20,168 nt of DNA from Clostridiales bacterium (GTDB lineage Bacteria; Bacillota; Clostridia; Oscillospirales; Acutalibacteraceae): NCBI GenBank assembly GCA_012522615.1, contig JAAYKB010000154.1, positions 1 through 20,168 on the forward strand, read 5' to 3'. Below are positions 7,280-14,792 of this stretch, one piece after another. Made by a program: the position numbers and the translations under genes. Below the pieces are notes generated by a model that searched no databases, was not told the origin of the DNA, and was given only the letters and a program-made list of their open reading frames with translations. The number at the start of each line of letters is the position of its first letter. Within the stretch, counting starts at the first letter, position 1.

Positions 7280-7305
7280 AATGTATACTATATATAATAT
7301 ACATT
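7280..7305 (-). promoter_or_regulatory. AT-rich dyad upstream of luxS
   Basis: AATGTATA (7280-7287) and TATACATT (7298-7305) are perfect inverted arms around a CTATATATAA core that is itself nearly symmetric. It sits 63-88 bases before the luxS start, where a minus-strand promoter should be, and offers possible -10 elements. It may be an operator overlapping the luxS promoter or only a chance symmetry of AT-rich DNA. Confidence 0.4.
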
Positions 7306-7332
7306 ATTAATAATAGACACCTTTTATAACCG

Positions 7333-8298
7333 TTATGGCTGTCTTTCGTCATATACATAATCATATACACCGGGTAAATCGCTTGCAAATCCGCGATCCT
7401 GCGTGATCTCCTGCATCGACTTTCCGCTTGAAACCGAGGCTATAAACTCCGAGATCATGTCGGTGGCTTCGGATACCGCAAAGTCGAACAGATCAAAGAA
7501 GCTGTCCGTGCTGGTTTGCAGTTTGTCGAAGGGGTTGTACCATTTGTTATGTGCAAGGTTTGCGTAATCCCAGTCGTCGGTATTCATCGGACGAAGCAGC
7601 GAGGTGAAGATATGTCCCCGCCCGGCCAGTTTTTCAATCGGTCTGAACACCAGCTTCTGCCGGAGCATGGCGCGGTCGTTCATAAAGAATAGCGCCTGAC
7701 GCATATCCCCGGGAGCATGGGCAAGAAGCTCCGCCGGAATATTCAGCCCGAACAGCCTGAACAGCAGGGCATTGTAAAGCCTGCCGACCGTTTGGTAGCG
7801 CCCGTCGCGGTTTTGCGGAAGGACAGAGGTAAGGCGAAAATCTTTAATCAGCATTCCGGTCTCTCTCCGCAGAATCATGGTGTCGAGCGCGCTTTCAATT
7901 CTGAAATGATACTGAATCGGCTTGGCGCCGTAACCGGGGTCGTCGGACGTCAGCCTGTCCTGCGCCCAATATACATAAGGATGCACGACGCGGTCAAGGG
8001 CATAATGGCATAGAAACCCCACAATATAGCCCAGCATGGCGTCATACTGCTGCTTTTCGGTTATCAATACGCCCCGAAAGCCTTCAAACAAGCGGGCGGG
8101 GCTGATATGATGCAGCTTGCTCCCCACCATGGCATGACTCTCGCCCTGATTCCATGGCAAAACCCTGTGAAAAAAGAATATGTCAGGTCCCTGTGCCCCG
8201 ATAAGGGCCATCTCGCGGTCGAAATCTTCATATCCGGCCTTTTTAAGTTTTGAAAAAACGCGCAGGGCAAACTGGTAATGACTGATAAGCGCAGGCAT
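7333..8298 (-). CDS. Zinc-dependent phospholipase C-like protein
   Basis: A 321-residue protein of the zinc-dependent phospholipase C/S1-P1-like family (PF00882 type). It shows the metal-ligand pattern of this family: H7 near the N-terminus, GPDIFF (37-42), H63-H64, FLCHYALDRVVHPY (95-108) with H98, D102 and H106, and HFRIESALD (131-139) with H131 and E135. It has no signal peptide, so it may be cytoplasmic, unlike secreted clostridial alpha toxins. The substrate is unknown; members in commensal Clostridia are usually uncharacterised. The ATG at 8298 follows AAAGGAGT. A TATAAT on the minus strand at 8388-8393 may be its -10, though no good -35 goes with it. Confidence 0.85.
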   Translation of the reverse strand: MPALISHYQFALRVFSKLKKAGYEDFDREMALIGAQGPDIFFFHRVLPWNQGESHAMVGSKLHHISPARLFEGFRGVLITEKQQYDAMLGYIVGFLCHYALDRVVHPYVYWAQDRLTSDDPGYGAKPIQYHFRIESALDTMILRRETGMLIKDFRLTSVLPQNRDGRYQTVGRLYNALLFRLFGLNIPAELLAHAPGDMRQALFFMNDRAMLRQKLVFRPIEKLAGRGHIFTSLLRPMNTDDWDYANLAHNKWYNPFDKLQTSTDSFFDLFDFAVSEATDMISEFIASVSSGKSMQEITQDRGFASDLPGVYDYVYDERQP

Positions 8299-8442
8299 TC
8301 CGAAATACTCCTTTATATTGGTTTATTTGCCGTTATCGGCCGCCGAGCAGGCCGTTTACAGCAGATAACCCCATTTCCCATTCTTCTATTATACAGGAAA
8401 ACCGGCCCATTTTTTAGAATTTATAAAATATTAAGAATTAAT

Positions 8443-9321
8443 TTATAATTTCCATCCGCGTTCGGTGATGAGCCGGTTCATATCCTCGGGCGGCGGGGAG
8501 GTCAGGGTGACCGTATGGCGGCCTGACGGATGTATAAATTCCAGCCTGCAGCAATGGAGGGCATGCCGCGTCATAAAAGTCTGATCGTCTCCGTACATGG
8601 TGTCGCCCGCAAGCGGATGCCCCAGCCACGCCATGTGTACCCTTATCTGATGGGTTCTCCCCGTTTCTATGGCAAGCCGGACGAGGGAAAGCCGGTCGTC
8701 AAAAGCCAATGAGCGCCACCGCGTCAGACAGTATTTCCCGCCTTGACCCACCTCGCGCGTTATTCCGTATCCGTCCTTAATCCTTATGGGCTGTTCGATA
8801 ACCCCTTCGCCCTCAAGCCTGCCCAGAACCACGGCAATATATTCCTTTTTTGTCCTGCCGTTCAACAGGTTTGCGGCGTGCGGATTCTTTGCGGCAAGCA
8901 AAAGCCCGCTTGTATTCCTGTCAAGCCTGTTAATCGGGCGGAAGCTGATGGCGTCGCCCTGTTTTTTATAATGGTATACGACGGCATCGGCCAGCGTGGG
9001 CTCCCCGCGCCCTGCGGAGGGGTGGACCGCAATCCCGGCGGGCTTGTCCACAACCAGCACGTCCGCGTCCTCGTATACGATACTGAGCGGCAGCTCCGTC
9101 CCGTCAATCCGCAGCTTATCCCGTGGCAGCCGGAGCATTATCCGCTGTCCCGCAAAAACCCTGTCCACACTCCTGACATGTACCCCGTCTGCGGTAATAC
9201 CGTTCTCCACCCTTTTAAGCCGCGCCAGCAGACGCGCCGAAACCCCGCAGCCCCGCCGCAAAAAGGTCTGCACCGTCGCATTGTGGTATTCAGGACCTAC
9301 TATATAGCATAGTTCACGCAT
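8443..9321 (-). CDS. RluA-family 23S rRNA/tRNA pseudouridine synthase
   Basis: A 292-residue pseudouridine synthase. A degenerate S4-like RNA-binding part covers about residues 15-65 and the catalytic domain about 80-285. The catalytic aspartate is D134 in INRLDRNTSGLLL, where the usual HRLD has Asn in place of His. GRTHQIRVHMAWLGHPLAGD (221-240) is the second family signature. It isomerises uridines in ribosomal or transfer RNA; the exact site cannot be told. I place the start at ATG 9321, preceded by GAGGTG, and not at the TTG seven codons upstream, which would overlap that ribosome binding site. Confidence 0.92.
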   Translation of the reverse strand: MRELCYIVGPEYHNATVQTFLRRGCGVSARLLARLKRVENGITADGVHVRSVDRVFAGQRIMLRLPRDKLRIDGTELPLSIVYEDADVLVVDKPAGIAVHPSAGRGEPTLADAVVYHYKKQGDAISFRPINRLDRNTSGLLLAAKNPHAANLLNGRTKKEYIAVVLGRLEGEGVIEQPIRIKDGYGITREVGQGGKYCLTRWRSLAFDDRLSLVRLAIETGRTHQIRVHMAWLGHPLAGDTMYGDDQTFMTRHALHCCRLEFIHPSGRHTVTLTSPPPEDMNRLITERGWKL

Positions 9322-9345
9322 ATTCACACCTCGTAAGCACAAGGA

Positions 9346-9370
9346 AAACTCCCGTTTTGAACGGGAGTTT
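9346..9370 (-). terminator. Hairpin between the spore-type gene and the pseudouridine synthase gene
   Basis: AAACTCCCGTT (9346-9356) pairs perfectly with AACGGGAGTTT (9360-9370) with a TTG loop. On the minus strand it follows the stop of the small gene at 9397 by 26 bases, and only a short T run follows, so termination is probably partial. Confidence 0.65.
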
Positions 9371-9396
9371 AAGGCGGGTCAATCAATTTATGAGCT

Positions 9397-9717
9397 TTAC
9401 ACGGCGTTATGGACAAAGGAGGCAATGCGGTCAATCGGAATATCCGTCACCGAGCCCAGATTGCCGTAACCTCTGCCGTATGAATCATAGTTGTCGCCGC
9501 CGTAACCGCCTGATCTGCCGCAGGCATTTCCGAGCGCACAGCCCGGGGCGGGTCCGATGCGGGTGATTAGCCTGACAAAGCAGCGATTAACGCTGAGAAT
9601 AACGCCGGTAAAGCCTGAGCCCGACTGACCTCCGCTTGTGGTGAAGATTGTAACGGTTTCGCCGATATAGCGGGAAATGTGCTCTACAAAATTGTCGTCA
9701 AAAATCTCGTTGCTCAA
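9397..9717 (-). CDS. Small hypothetical protein, possible spore protein with LSm-like core
   Basis: A protein of 106 residues if translation begins at TTG 9717. That start has a strong AGGAGAG (9724-9730) eight bases upstream. The ATG at 9780 has no ribosome binding site and lies upstream of the transcription start expected from the promoter at 9756-9782. The core GETVTIFTTSGGQSGSGFTG, followed by VILSVNRCFVRL, has the strand pattern of small LSm-like domains seen in Firmicutes spore-associated proteins such as the DUF2642 type. The Gly/Tyr-rich stretch GRSGGYGGDNYDSYGRGYG is typical of coat or exosporium proteins, and the C-terminus SVTDIPIDRIASFVHNAV resembles a conserved clostridial ending. 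Function is unproven; the spore link rests on composition and promoter. Confidence 0.65.
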   Translation of the reverse strand: MSNEIFDDNFVEHISRYIGETVTIFTTSGGQSGSGFTGVILSVNRCFVRLITRIGPAPGCALGNACGRSGGYGGDNYDSYGRGYGNLGSVTDIPIDRIASFVHNAV

Positions 9718-9755
9718 TATGCTCTCTCCTACAAAAGTATTAGGTGCACCCAACA

Positions 9756-9782
9756 CATTATATGAGAGAGCGGTGGACATGT
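9756..9782 (-). promoter_or_regulatory. Sigma-K-like sporulation promoter
   Basis: On the minus strand AC (9782-9781) is followed after 16 bases by CATATAATG (9764-9756), close to the late mother-cell consensus AC-N16/17-CATANNNTA. The TATAAT inside could also serve sigma-A, but no sigma-A -35 lies 17 bases upstream (GGAACA). Transcription would start near 9749. Confidence 0.5.
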
Positions 9783-9815
9783 TCCATTTATATCAAAAGC
9801 CCGGATTTCAACAGA

Positions 9816-10880
9816 TTATATCCGCACAACCCAGCCGAAGGGGTCGGGGATGCGGCAGTTCTGGATCCCGGTAAGGGTATCGTAAAGACGCTGCGCAACC
9901 TCGCCGATTTGGTTGTTGTTTATAACAATATGCTCCTCGTCTATCTTGAGCTCGCCTATCGGGGAGACCACCGCGGCGGTACCCGTTCCGAAGGCCTCTT
10001 CCAGTCTGCCGTTTCTTGCGGCTTCCTCCACCTCGGCAAGCGCAAGCGGACGCTCGTTGACGGTATAGCCCCATGAGCGCAGCAGCTCAATGCATGACAT
10101 ACGCGTAATGCCTCCGAGGATGCTTCCCTGAAGCGCCGGAGTGATTATCTCTCCGGCTATCTTAAAGAACACATTCATTGTGCCCACTTCTTCGATATAT
10201 TTGCGTTCGACACCGTCCAGCCAGAGAACCTGGGTGTAGCCCTGCCGGCTCGCGTCGTCCTGCGCCTTGAGGGATGCGGCATAGTTGCCTCCGGTTTTAA
10301 CATAACCCATGCCGCCCTTTACCGCGCGCACATACCGGCGCTCGACATATATTTTTACCGGATTCAGGCCCTCGGGGTAATACGCCCCGACGGGAGAGAG
10401 GATGATTATGAAAAGAAGATGCTCGGCGGGATGAACCCCGACATGGGGAGCGACCGCAATGATAAACGGGCGGATATACAAAGAAGTGCCCTCGCCCTCG
10501 GGAATCCAGTCCTTATCAACCGAAACCAGTTTTTTGACGGCCTCCACCGCAAGCTCTTCGTCAATCTGCGGAATGCAAAGCCTTTCATTGGACAAATTCA
10601 GCCGCGCCATGTTTTTATCGGGGCGGAACAGGACAATCCCGCCGTCGGGGGCGCGATACGCCTTCAGCCCCTCAAAAACCTCCTGCCCGTAATGCAGACA
10701 CATTGCGGCGGGGTCGAGCGACAACGGCCCGTAGGGAACGATGCGGGGGCTGTGCCAGCCCTGCCCCTCGTCATAATTCATTATGAACATGTGGTCGGTA
10801 TAGTAATTGCCAAAGCCGAGCTTTGAGGAATCCTGAGGCTTGCTCTTCGGGGACTGGGTCAGCTGGACGGTTATTTTCAT
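9816..10880 (-). CDS. ilvE: Branched-chain amino acid aminotransferase
   Basis: A 354-residue fold-type IV PLP enzyme of the long BCAT2-like class. It moves the amino group between glutamate and the keto acids of Leu, Ile and Val, the last step of their synthesis and the first of their breakdown. The PLP lysine is K195 in VKTGGNYAASLKAQ, E231 lies in IEEVGTMNVFF, and the phosphate-binding region includes GSILGGITR and GTGTAAVVSP. The ATG at 10880 follows AGGAAG by eight bases; the GTG three codons earlier overlaps that site. It has its own promoter (10916-10944) and no other ilv or leu gene beside it. Confidence 0.95.
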   Translation of the reverse strand: MKITVQLTQSPKSKPQDSSKLGFGNYYTDHMFIMNYDEGQGWHSPRIVPYGPLSLDPAAMCLHYGQEVFEGLKAYRAPDGGIVLFRPDKNMARLNLSNERLCIPQIDEELAVEAVKKLVSVDKDWIPEGEGTSLYIRPFIIAVAPHVGVHPAEHLLFIIILSPVGAYYPEGLNPVKIYVERRYVRAVKGGMGYVKTGGNYAASLKAQDDASRQGYTQVLWLDGVERKYIEEVGTMNVFFKIAGEIITPALQGSILGGITRMSCIELLRSWGYTVNERPLALAEVEEAARNGRLEEAFGTGTAAVVSPIGELKIDEEHIVINNNQIGEVAQRLYDTLTGIQNCRIPDPFGWVVRI

Positions 10881-10915
10881 CGCAAACACTTCCTAAACTA
10901 ATCGCTTTGACTTTC

Positions 10916-10944
10916 ATTATATGCCTGTGCGGGTGAAAATGCAA
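10916..10944 (-). promoter_or_regulatory. Sigma-A promoter of ilvE
   Basis: On the minus strand -35 TTGCAT (10939-10944) and -10 TATAAT (10916-10921) are separated by 17 bases. The leader is about 30 bases, too short for a T-box. Confidence 0.75.
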
Positions 10945-10956
10945 GATTTTACCGGG

Positions 10957-10976
10957 AAAAACCGCATATACAGCGG
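10957..10976 (-). terminator. Short terminator right after the MATE gene
   Basis: Directly after the TAG stop the minus strand reads CCGC-TGTATAT-GCGG-TTTTT. The stem has four GC pairs, so the terminator is short but has a good T tract. Confidence 0.5.
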
Positions 10977-12377
10977 CTAATTCGTAACAGCGCGTATATC
11001 CTTGATGCTACTGACCCGCCATCTGCCGGAAATCAGGTATATAATGCCGATTGTAAGAGAACCCAGACCCGCAATCGGGGCGGCAAAGCCGACGCCCGGA
11101 AGCCCCCAGCCAAGCCGGATACCGAGTATCCATGCCGCCGGCACACGGAGCAAAAGGGAGCTCGCCGAGGCGTTGAGAAGGGAGAACATGGTCTGCCCCG
11201 CGCTTATTGCCAGTCCGTTAATGCAGAAATGCAGGCTTGCAATCAGGTAGTCGTAGCTGATGCATCGAATATATCTGCTGCCTTCCGAAATACACCGGGC
11301 AACCACCTCGGCGGGAAGCTCGGTGTTGCCCGAGCCGATGAACAAGGTTACAACCTGCTCGGAAAGGGCGTTTACCAGTATAAACACAACCGAGGAAAAG
11401 GCGAAGGCAAGTCCCATGCCGACAAACATGGTCTTTTTTGCACGTTCCGGCTTGCCCGCGCCAAGATTCTGTCCCGCCATCGAAGAAACCGACGCCTGCA
11501 TTGCAAAGGCGGGCAGTATGGCGACGCTGTTTACCTTGCCGGCGATACTTATCGAGGTCTGGCCGACAATCCCGGCGATGTCGTTCGCGAGTCTGGTCAG
11601 CCACATGAACGAAAAGCTCACCAAGGTCCCCTGAATCGAGGTGGGCAGACCGATTTTTAAAAGCTGCAGCGCAATATTCTTATCAATCCGGAAACTGCGC
11701 GGGCGGAAATCAAATATAAAATTGTTGCGGCGCAGGAAAGCAACGGCGAGAACAAAGCTTAAGGCCTGCGCGATAATGGTCGCCCATGCCGCGCCGGCAG
11801 CCCCCATATCCAAAGGGCCGACAAAGATTATGTCGAGGATGATATTGGCGACGGTGGAAATCAGCACGAAAATCAGAGGATGGCGGGAATCCCCCATGCC
11901 GCGGAGCACCGCGCTGACCGCGTTGTATCCGAAGACAAATACCGTCCCGCCCATGCATATGTTGAGATAGCCGAGGGTTTCGTCAAACGATTCCGAAGGG
12001 GTGTTCAAAAGCTTAAGTATGCTTCTTCCGGAAATAAGCATGACCGCCGTAAAGAATACTGCGGCGACGGCATACAGGGTGAACATTGTGCCCACCGTTT
12101 TTGCCACGTCGTCCTCTCTTTTCGCCCCTATATACTGGGCTATCATCACGGTGCCGCCGACGGCAAGCCCGCTAATCATATTAATAAGCAGAATAGTCAC
12201 CGTTCCGCCCGAGCCCACCGCGGCCGCCCCGACCGGACCGCCGTACCAGCCGACAATCAGCATGTCGGCCATATTATAAAAAGCCTGAAGCAGGTTGGCC
12301 GCCAAAAACGGCAGCGAAAAGCGTATAAGATGCTTTGTAACGCTGCCTTCCGTCATGTTTTTCTGAAATGCGCTCAA
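10977..12377 (-). CDS. MATE family multidrug efflux transporter
   Basis: A 466-residue integral membrane protein with about twelve predicted membrane segments in two similar halves, as in MATE antiporters of the DinF/NorM type. Family features include the N-terminal EGSVTKHLIRFSLPFLAANL, the following FYNMADMLIVGWYGG, and the second-half AMQASVSSMAGQNLGAGKPERA. Such carriers export cationic compounds or metabolites using H+ or Na+; the substrate cannot be told here. The start is TTG 12377, set by AAGGAG eight bases upstream. The gene is divergent from a DtxR-like regulator, with a promoter at 12448-12476 and a leader hairpin at 12398-12437. Confidence 0.93.
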   Translation of the reverse strand: MSAFQKNMTEGSVTKHLIRFSLPFLAANLLQAFYNMADMLIVGWYGGPVGAAAVGSGGTVTILLINMISGLAVGGTVMIAQYIGAKREDDVAKTVGTMFTLYAVAAVFFTAVMLISGRSILKLLNTPSESFDETLGYLNICMGGTVFVFGYNAVSAVLRGMGDSRHPLIFVLISTVANIILDIIFVGPLDMGAAGAAWATIIAQALSFVLAVAFLRRNNFIFDFRPRSFRIDKNIALQLLKIGLPTSIQGTLVSFSFMWLTRLANDIAGIVGQTSISIAGKVNSVAILPAFAMQASVSSMAGQNLGAGKPERAKKTMFVGMGLAFAFSSVVFILVNALSEQVVTLFIGSGNTELPAEVVARCISEGSRYIRCISYDYLIASLHFCINGLAISAGQTMFSLLNASASSLLLRVPAAWILGIRLGWGLPGVGFAAPIAGLGSLTIGIIYLISGRWRVSSIKDIRAVTN

Positions 12378-12397
12378 GTTTATCTCTCCTTCAAATA

Positions 12398-12437
12398 CCC
12401 AACCGCCGGGGATTTATTATTCCCGTTCAAGGTTGGG
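12398..12437 (-). promoter_or_regulatory. Leader hairpin of the MATE gene
   Basis: GGTTGGG (12431-12437) and CCCAACC (12398-12404) are perfect inverted arms enclosing a second stem (CGGGA with TCCC). The transcript from the promoter at 12448-12476 would begin within a few bases of the outer stem, and the ribosome binding site follows the stem by about a dozen bases. I recognise no known riboswitch. Confidence 0.4.
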
Positions 12438-12447
12438 ACTGAATAAC

Positions 12448-12488
12448 AGCATACGGCAGCCAAGCTGGATTGTCAATATTGCAATATT
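12448..12488 (-). promoter_or_regulatory. MATE promoter with palindrome at the -35
   Basis: On the minus strand -35 TTGACA (12471-12476) and -10 TATGCT (12448-12453) are 17 bases apart. AATATTGCAATATT (12475-12488) is a perfect 14-bp palindrome touching the -35, a typical operator position. Confidence 0.6.
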
Positions 12489-12526
12489 TATTTTTTATGT
12501 ACGGCAAGCAGGGAACCCCTCAAAAC

Positions 12527-12560
12527 TTGTGCTTCAGCGAATTATATGGTAATATTATCA
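12527..12560 (+). promoter_or_regulatory. Promoter of the DtxR-like gene with a dyad over the -10
   Basis: -35 TTGTGC (12527-12532) and -10 TAATAT (12550-12555) are 17 bases apart. TGGTAATATTATCA (12547-12560) is a near-perfect dyad across the -10 and could be an autoregulatory operator. It shares the AATATT core with the palindrome at 12475-12488. Confidence 0.5.
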
Positions 12561-12595
12561 TGTAAAAAGTATACCGAGAACGGGGGCGGGCGCTA

Positions 12596-12973
12596 TTGAA
12601 TATCCATGAATCCGGAGAAAACTATCTCGAAACCATACTTTTGCTGCGGGAAAAGAGCGGTTATGTGCGTGCGGTAGATGTTGCGAACGAGCTCAACTTC
12701 AGCAAGCCCAGCGTCAGCAGGGCGCTCGGTATACTGAAAAATGCGGGGTTGGTCATTATTGAGCCGAGCGGGAATATTCTGCTTACCCCCGCGGGCGAAC
12801 AGCGTGCCGCCGAGGTATATGAAAGGCACAGAATCATCACAAGGTTTTTGATTCTCGCCCTTGATGTGCCCTCTGATATCGCCGCCATAGACGCCTGCCG
12901 TATCGAGCATATCATCAGCCCCGAAACATTCGACCGCATCCGGTTGTTTGTCGGCAACGCCGAATCAAAATAA
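12596..12973 (+). CDS. DtxR/MntR-family metal-dependent regulator
   Basis: A 125-residue transcription factor. The winged helix covers residues 1-65, with recognition helix NFSKPSVSRALGIL and wing EPSGNILLTPAG. The dimerisation/metal part follows, with RH (VYERHRI) and DACRIEH. The DtxR family binds Fe2+ or Mn2+ through residues equivalent to M10 (D8 in MntR), C102 (E99), E105 and H106. Here the Cys, Glu and His are present, but the N-terminal ligand position (GENYLE) appears to be Asn. There is no SH3-like third domain, as in MntR. The start must be TTG 12596; the only ATG nearby is out of frame. It probably controls itself and the divergent MATE gene. Confidence 0.85.
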   Translation: MNIHESGENYLETILLLREKSGYVRAVDVANELNFSKPSVSRALGILKNAGLVIIEPSGNILLTPAGEQRAAEVYERHRIITRFLILALDVPSDIAAIDACRIEHIISPETFDRIRLFVGNAESK

Positions 12974-13008
12974 AGTTATTTATTACAAATTATTAATATA
13001 TCTTGCCC

Positions 13009-13069
13009 CACCTGACAAATGATGCTATTATTTAGTATAATTATTTATCAGCACATCATTTGGCAGGTG
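13009..13069. repeat. 16-bp inverted repeat bracketing the PIG-L promoter
   Basis: CACCTGACAAATGATG (13009-13024) is an inverted repeat of CATCATTTGGCAGGTG (13054-13069) with a single mismatch (A13015 against G13063), separated by 29 AT-rich bases. The left arm contains the -35, the spacer contains the -10, and the right arm contains the AGGTG ribosome binding site of the next gene. Confidence 0.75.
13012..13041 (+). promoter_or_regulatory. Promoter of the PIG-L deacetylase gene
   Basis: -35 CTGACA (13012-13017) and -10 TATAAT (13036-13041), 18 bases apart. Transcription would start near 13048, so the transcript would lack the left arm of the inverted repeat and have a free ribosome binding site. 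Confidence 0.6.
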
Positions 13070-13077
13070 TATTAATA

Positions 13078-14751
13078 TTGATAATCAAGGTGTTCGGGCG
13101 GATATTTATTCCTATGTTCTGCATAATGGTGGTACTCAATATATGTATTTGTTTTGAGGCATCGGCAAAAAAGGATTCGTTAAATATTACCGTTACATAT
13201 AAGCATAAACCGAAGACCAACAAAATGTCTGAATTGACCGACGGCAAGCTTTCAACGGTAAGGCGTATAGCTGCCGGTTCGATTCTTGAAATAAAAAGCG
13301 ATAAGGATATCAGCGCTATATATATTATCTGGGATTGTCAACAGGTTCCATGGACTTTACAATATCCGGACAAGCCACAGCCTTCTGCCACCGAAACAAC
13401 AAAAACCACCAGAACATCCGAATCGACAAAGCCTTCCGGTACCACAACAGCCGCGACATCCGGCACAACTTCCACCCAATCAACCGAAAGCACAGAAACA
13501 ACAACGGCCGCGGAAAATATCGAGAAGCAGGCCGACAGTATAAGCCTTTCTGAAGGTCTTGGGACAAAAAGCTATAAGAGCGACGCATTAATCACCGTCA
13601 GCGGAGGGACAAACGGGTTTTTGCATGAGTATGTTAAGATTACAAATCCCGGACGTAAATTGGCATTAACCCTCGGCAAAAGCTCCGGAGCCATAGCCGA
13701 TATTTATGCCTTTGAGTCGGGAAGGGTTCCCGGTTGGGTTCAGCAATGGAATCCGATGTTGGAAAAAGCCGATATGCTGCTGTATTCATGCCATGCGGAC
13801 GACGAGTTTCTCTGGTTCGGCGGAACCCTTCCGGTATACGCGGGTGAGTATAAGAAAAAGGTTCAGGTTGCGTATCTGATACGCCACGGCAATTCAAGAG
13901 ATGAATATATTCGCAATCACGAGCTGCTTGACGGGCTCTGGAAGGTCGGGGTTCGCAACTACCCTATGATTTCGGACTTTGATGACTATTTTGCAACCAG
14001 CCTGGAACAGGCAAGGGAAATCTATAATGAAGAACAGGTGATAAAATATACGGTAATGCTGCTGCGCAGGTTTAAACCGGATGTTGTTGTAGGTCACGAC
14101 CCCAGGGGCGAATACGGACACGGGGCTCACAGCCTTTGTTCGTATTCTCTTCAAAAGGCCATACCCTTGAGTAAAAAACCGGCAAAGTACCGCGACTTAG
14201 CGGATAAGTATGGGGTTTGGGATATTAAAAAATGCTATCTCCACCTTTATGAAAAAAATCAGATTGTAATGGATTGGAATGTGCCGCTTAAAGCTTTTGG
14301 CGGGAAAACTGGTCTTCAAATGGCGAAAGAAGCATATAAATGCCATCGCTCTCAAGCCGATAAATGGTTTTATGTCCAGGACAAAGGAGATCAGTATGAT
14401 AGCCGCAGGTTCGGTTTGTTTTACACTACGGTTGGCAAGGACGTTTTAAAAAATGATTTCTTTGAACACATAGCTCCTGTTATTCCCGTTACATCCGCTT
14501 CTTCGTCAAAGACGTTAAATACAAGCACTGCCGCTACATCAGCATCTGTTACGACATCCCAAACATCGCCCGAAACCACCGCAGATACCGTTACCACATC
14601 ACAAAGCCCGGTTAAATCCGGTTCGGAAAACGATAAAAACAATATAACCGTATATGTAATTTCGGGTTTGATTTTATCAGCGGGAGCTTCCGCGGCTTTT
14701 ATTGTGTATTTTTTTTATAAAAAAGGCTTCTTTCACAGGCAATCAGAATAA
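13078..14751 (+). CDS. Cell-surface PIG-L family deacetylase with two membrane segments
   Basis: A 557-residue protein if it starts at TTG 13078, eight bases behind AGGTG; a start at 13060 would place the codon before that site. Numbering uses the 13078 start. An N-terminal signal or anchor covers about 3-30. A discoidin-like beta domain follows in two parts (about 34-97 and 155-215), split by a Thr/Ser-rich stretch (about 103-146). The PIG-L domain spans about 225-455, with HADDE (239-243) in place of the usual HPDDE and HDPRGEYGHGAH (340-351). A second Ser/Thr-rich linker (about 472-516) leads to a C-terminal membrane helix (about 524-547) and a basic tail. PIG-L enzymes remove acetyl groups from GlcNAc-type sugars using zinc. 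A wall glycan or surface polysaccharide is a likely substrate. Confidence 0.85.
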   Translation: MIIKVFGRIFIPMFCIMVVLNICICFEASAKKDSLNITVTYKHKPKTNKMSELTDGKLSTVRRIAAGSILEIKSDKDISAIYIIWDCQQVPWTLQYPDKPQPSATETTKTTRTSESTKPSGTTTAATSGTTSTQSTESTETTTAAENIEKQADSISLSEGLGTKSYKSDALITVSGGTNGFLHEYVKITNPGRKLALTLGKSSGAIADIYAFESGRVPGWVQQWNPMLEKADMLLYSCHADDEFLWFGGTLPVYAGEYKKKVQVAYLIRHGNSRDEYIRNHELLDGLWKVGVRNYPMISDFDDYFATSLEQAREIYNEEQVIKYTVMLLRRFKPDVVVGHDPRGEYGHGAHSLCSYSLQKAIPLSKKPAKYRDLADKYGVWDIKKCYLHLYEKNQIVMDWNVPLKAFGGKTGLQMAKEAYKCHRSQADKWFYVQDKGDQYDSRRFGLFYTTVGKDVLKNDFFEHIAPVIPVTSASSSKTLNTSTAATSASVTTSQTSPETTADTVTTSQSPVKSGSENDKNNITVYVISGLILSAGASAAFIVYFFYKKGFFHRQSE

Positions 14752-14792
14752 TTTTTTTTGCTTTTATTATTACTTTTCAGGCGTTTTTGTTA

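Noticed and set aside
8332..8369. Hairpin-like GTTATC/GATAAC and CGGCC/GGCCG repeats upstream of the phospholipase-like gene
   Set aside because: Short, unevenly spaced arms with no T tract; they could be chance in this GC-rich stretch.
9718..9780. ATG start of the small spore-type gene at 9780
   Set aside because: No ribosome binding site, and the codon lies before the predicted transcription start; TTG 9717 with AGGAGAG is better.
13378..13510. Repetitive DNA in the PIG-L gene considered as a mobile or CRISPR-like repeat
   Set aside because: It is low-complexity coding sequence for a Thr/Ser linker, without regular repeat units.
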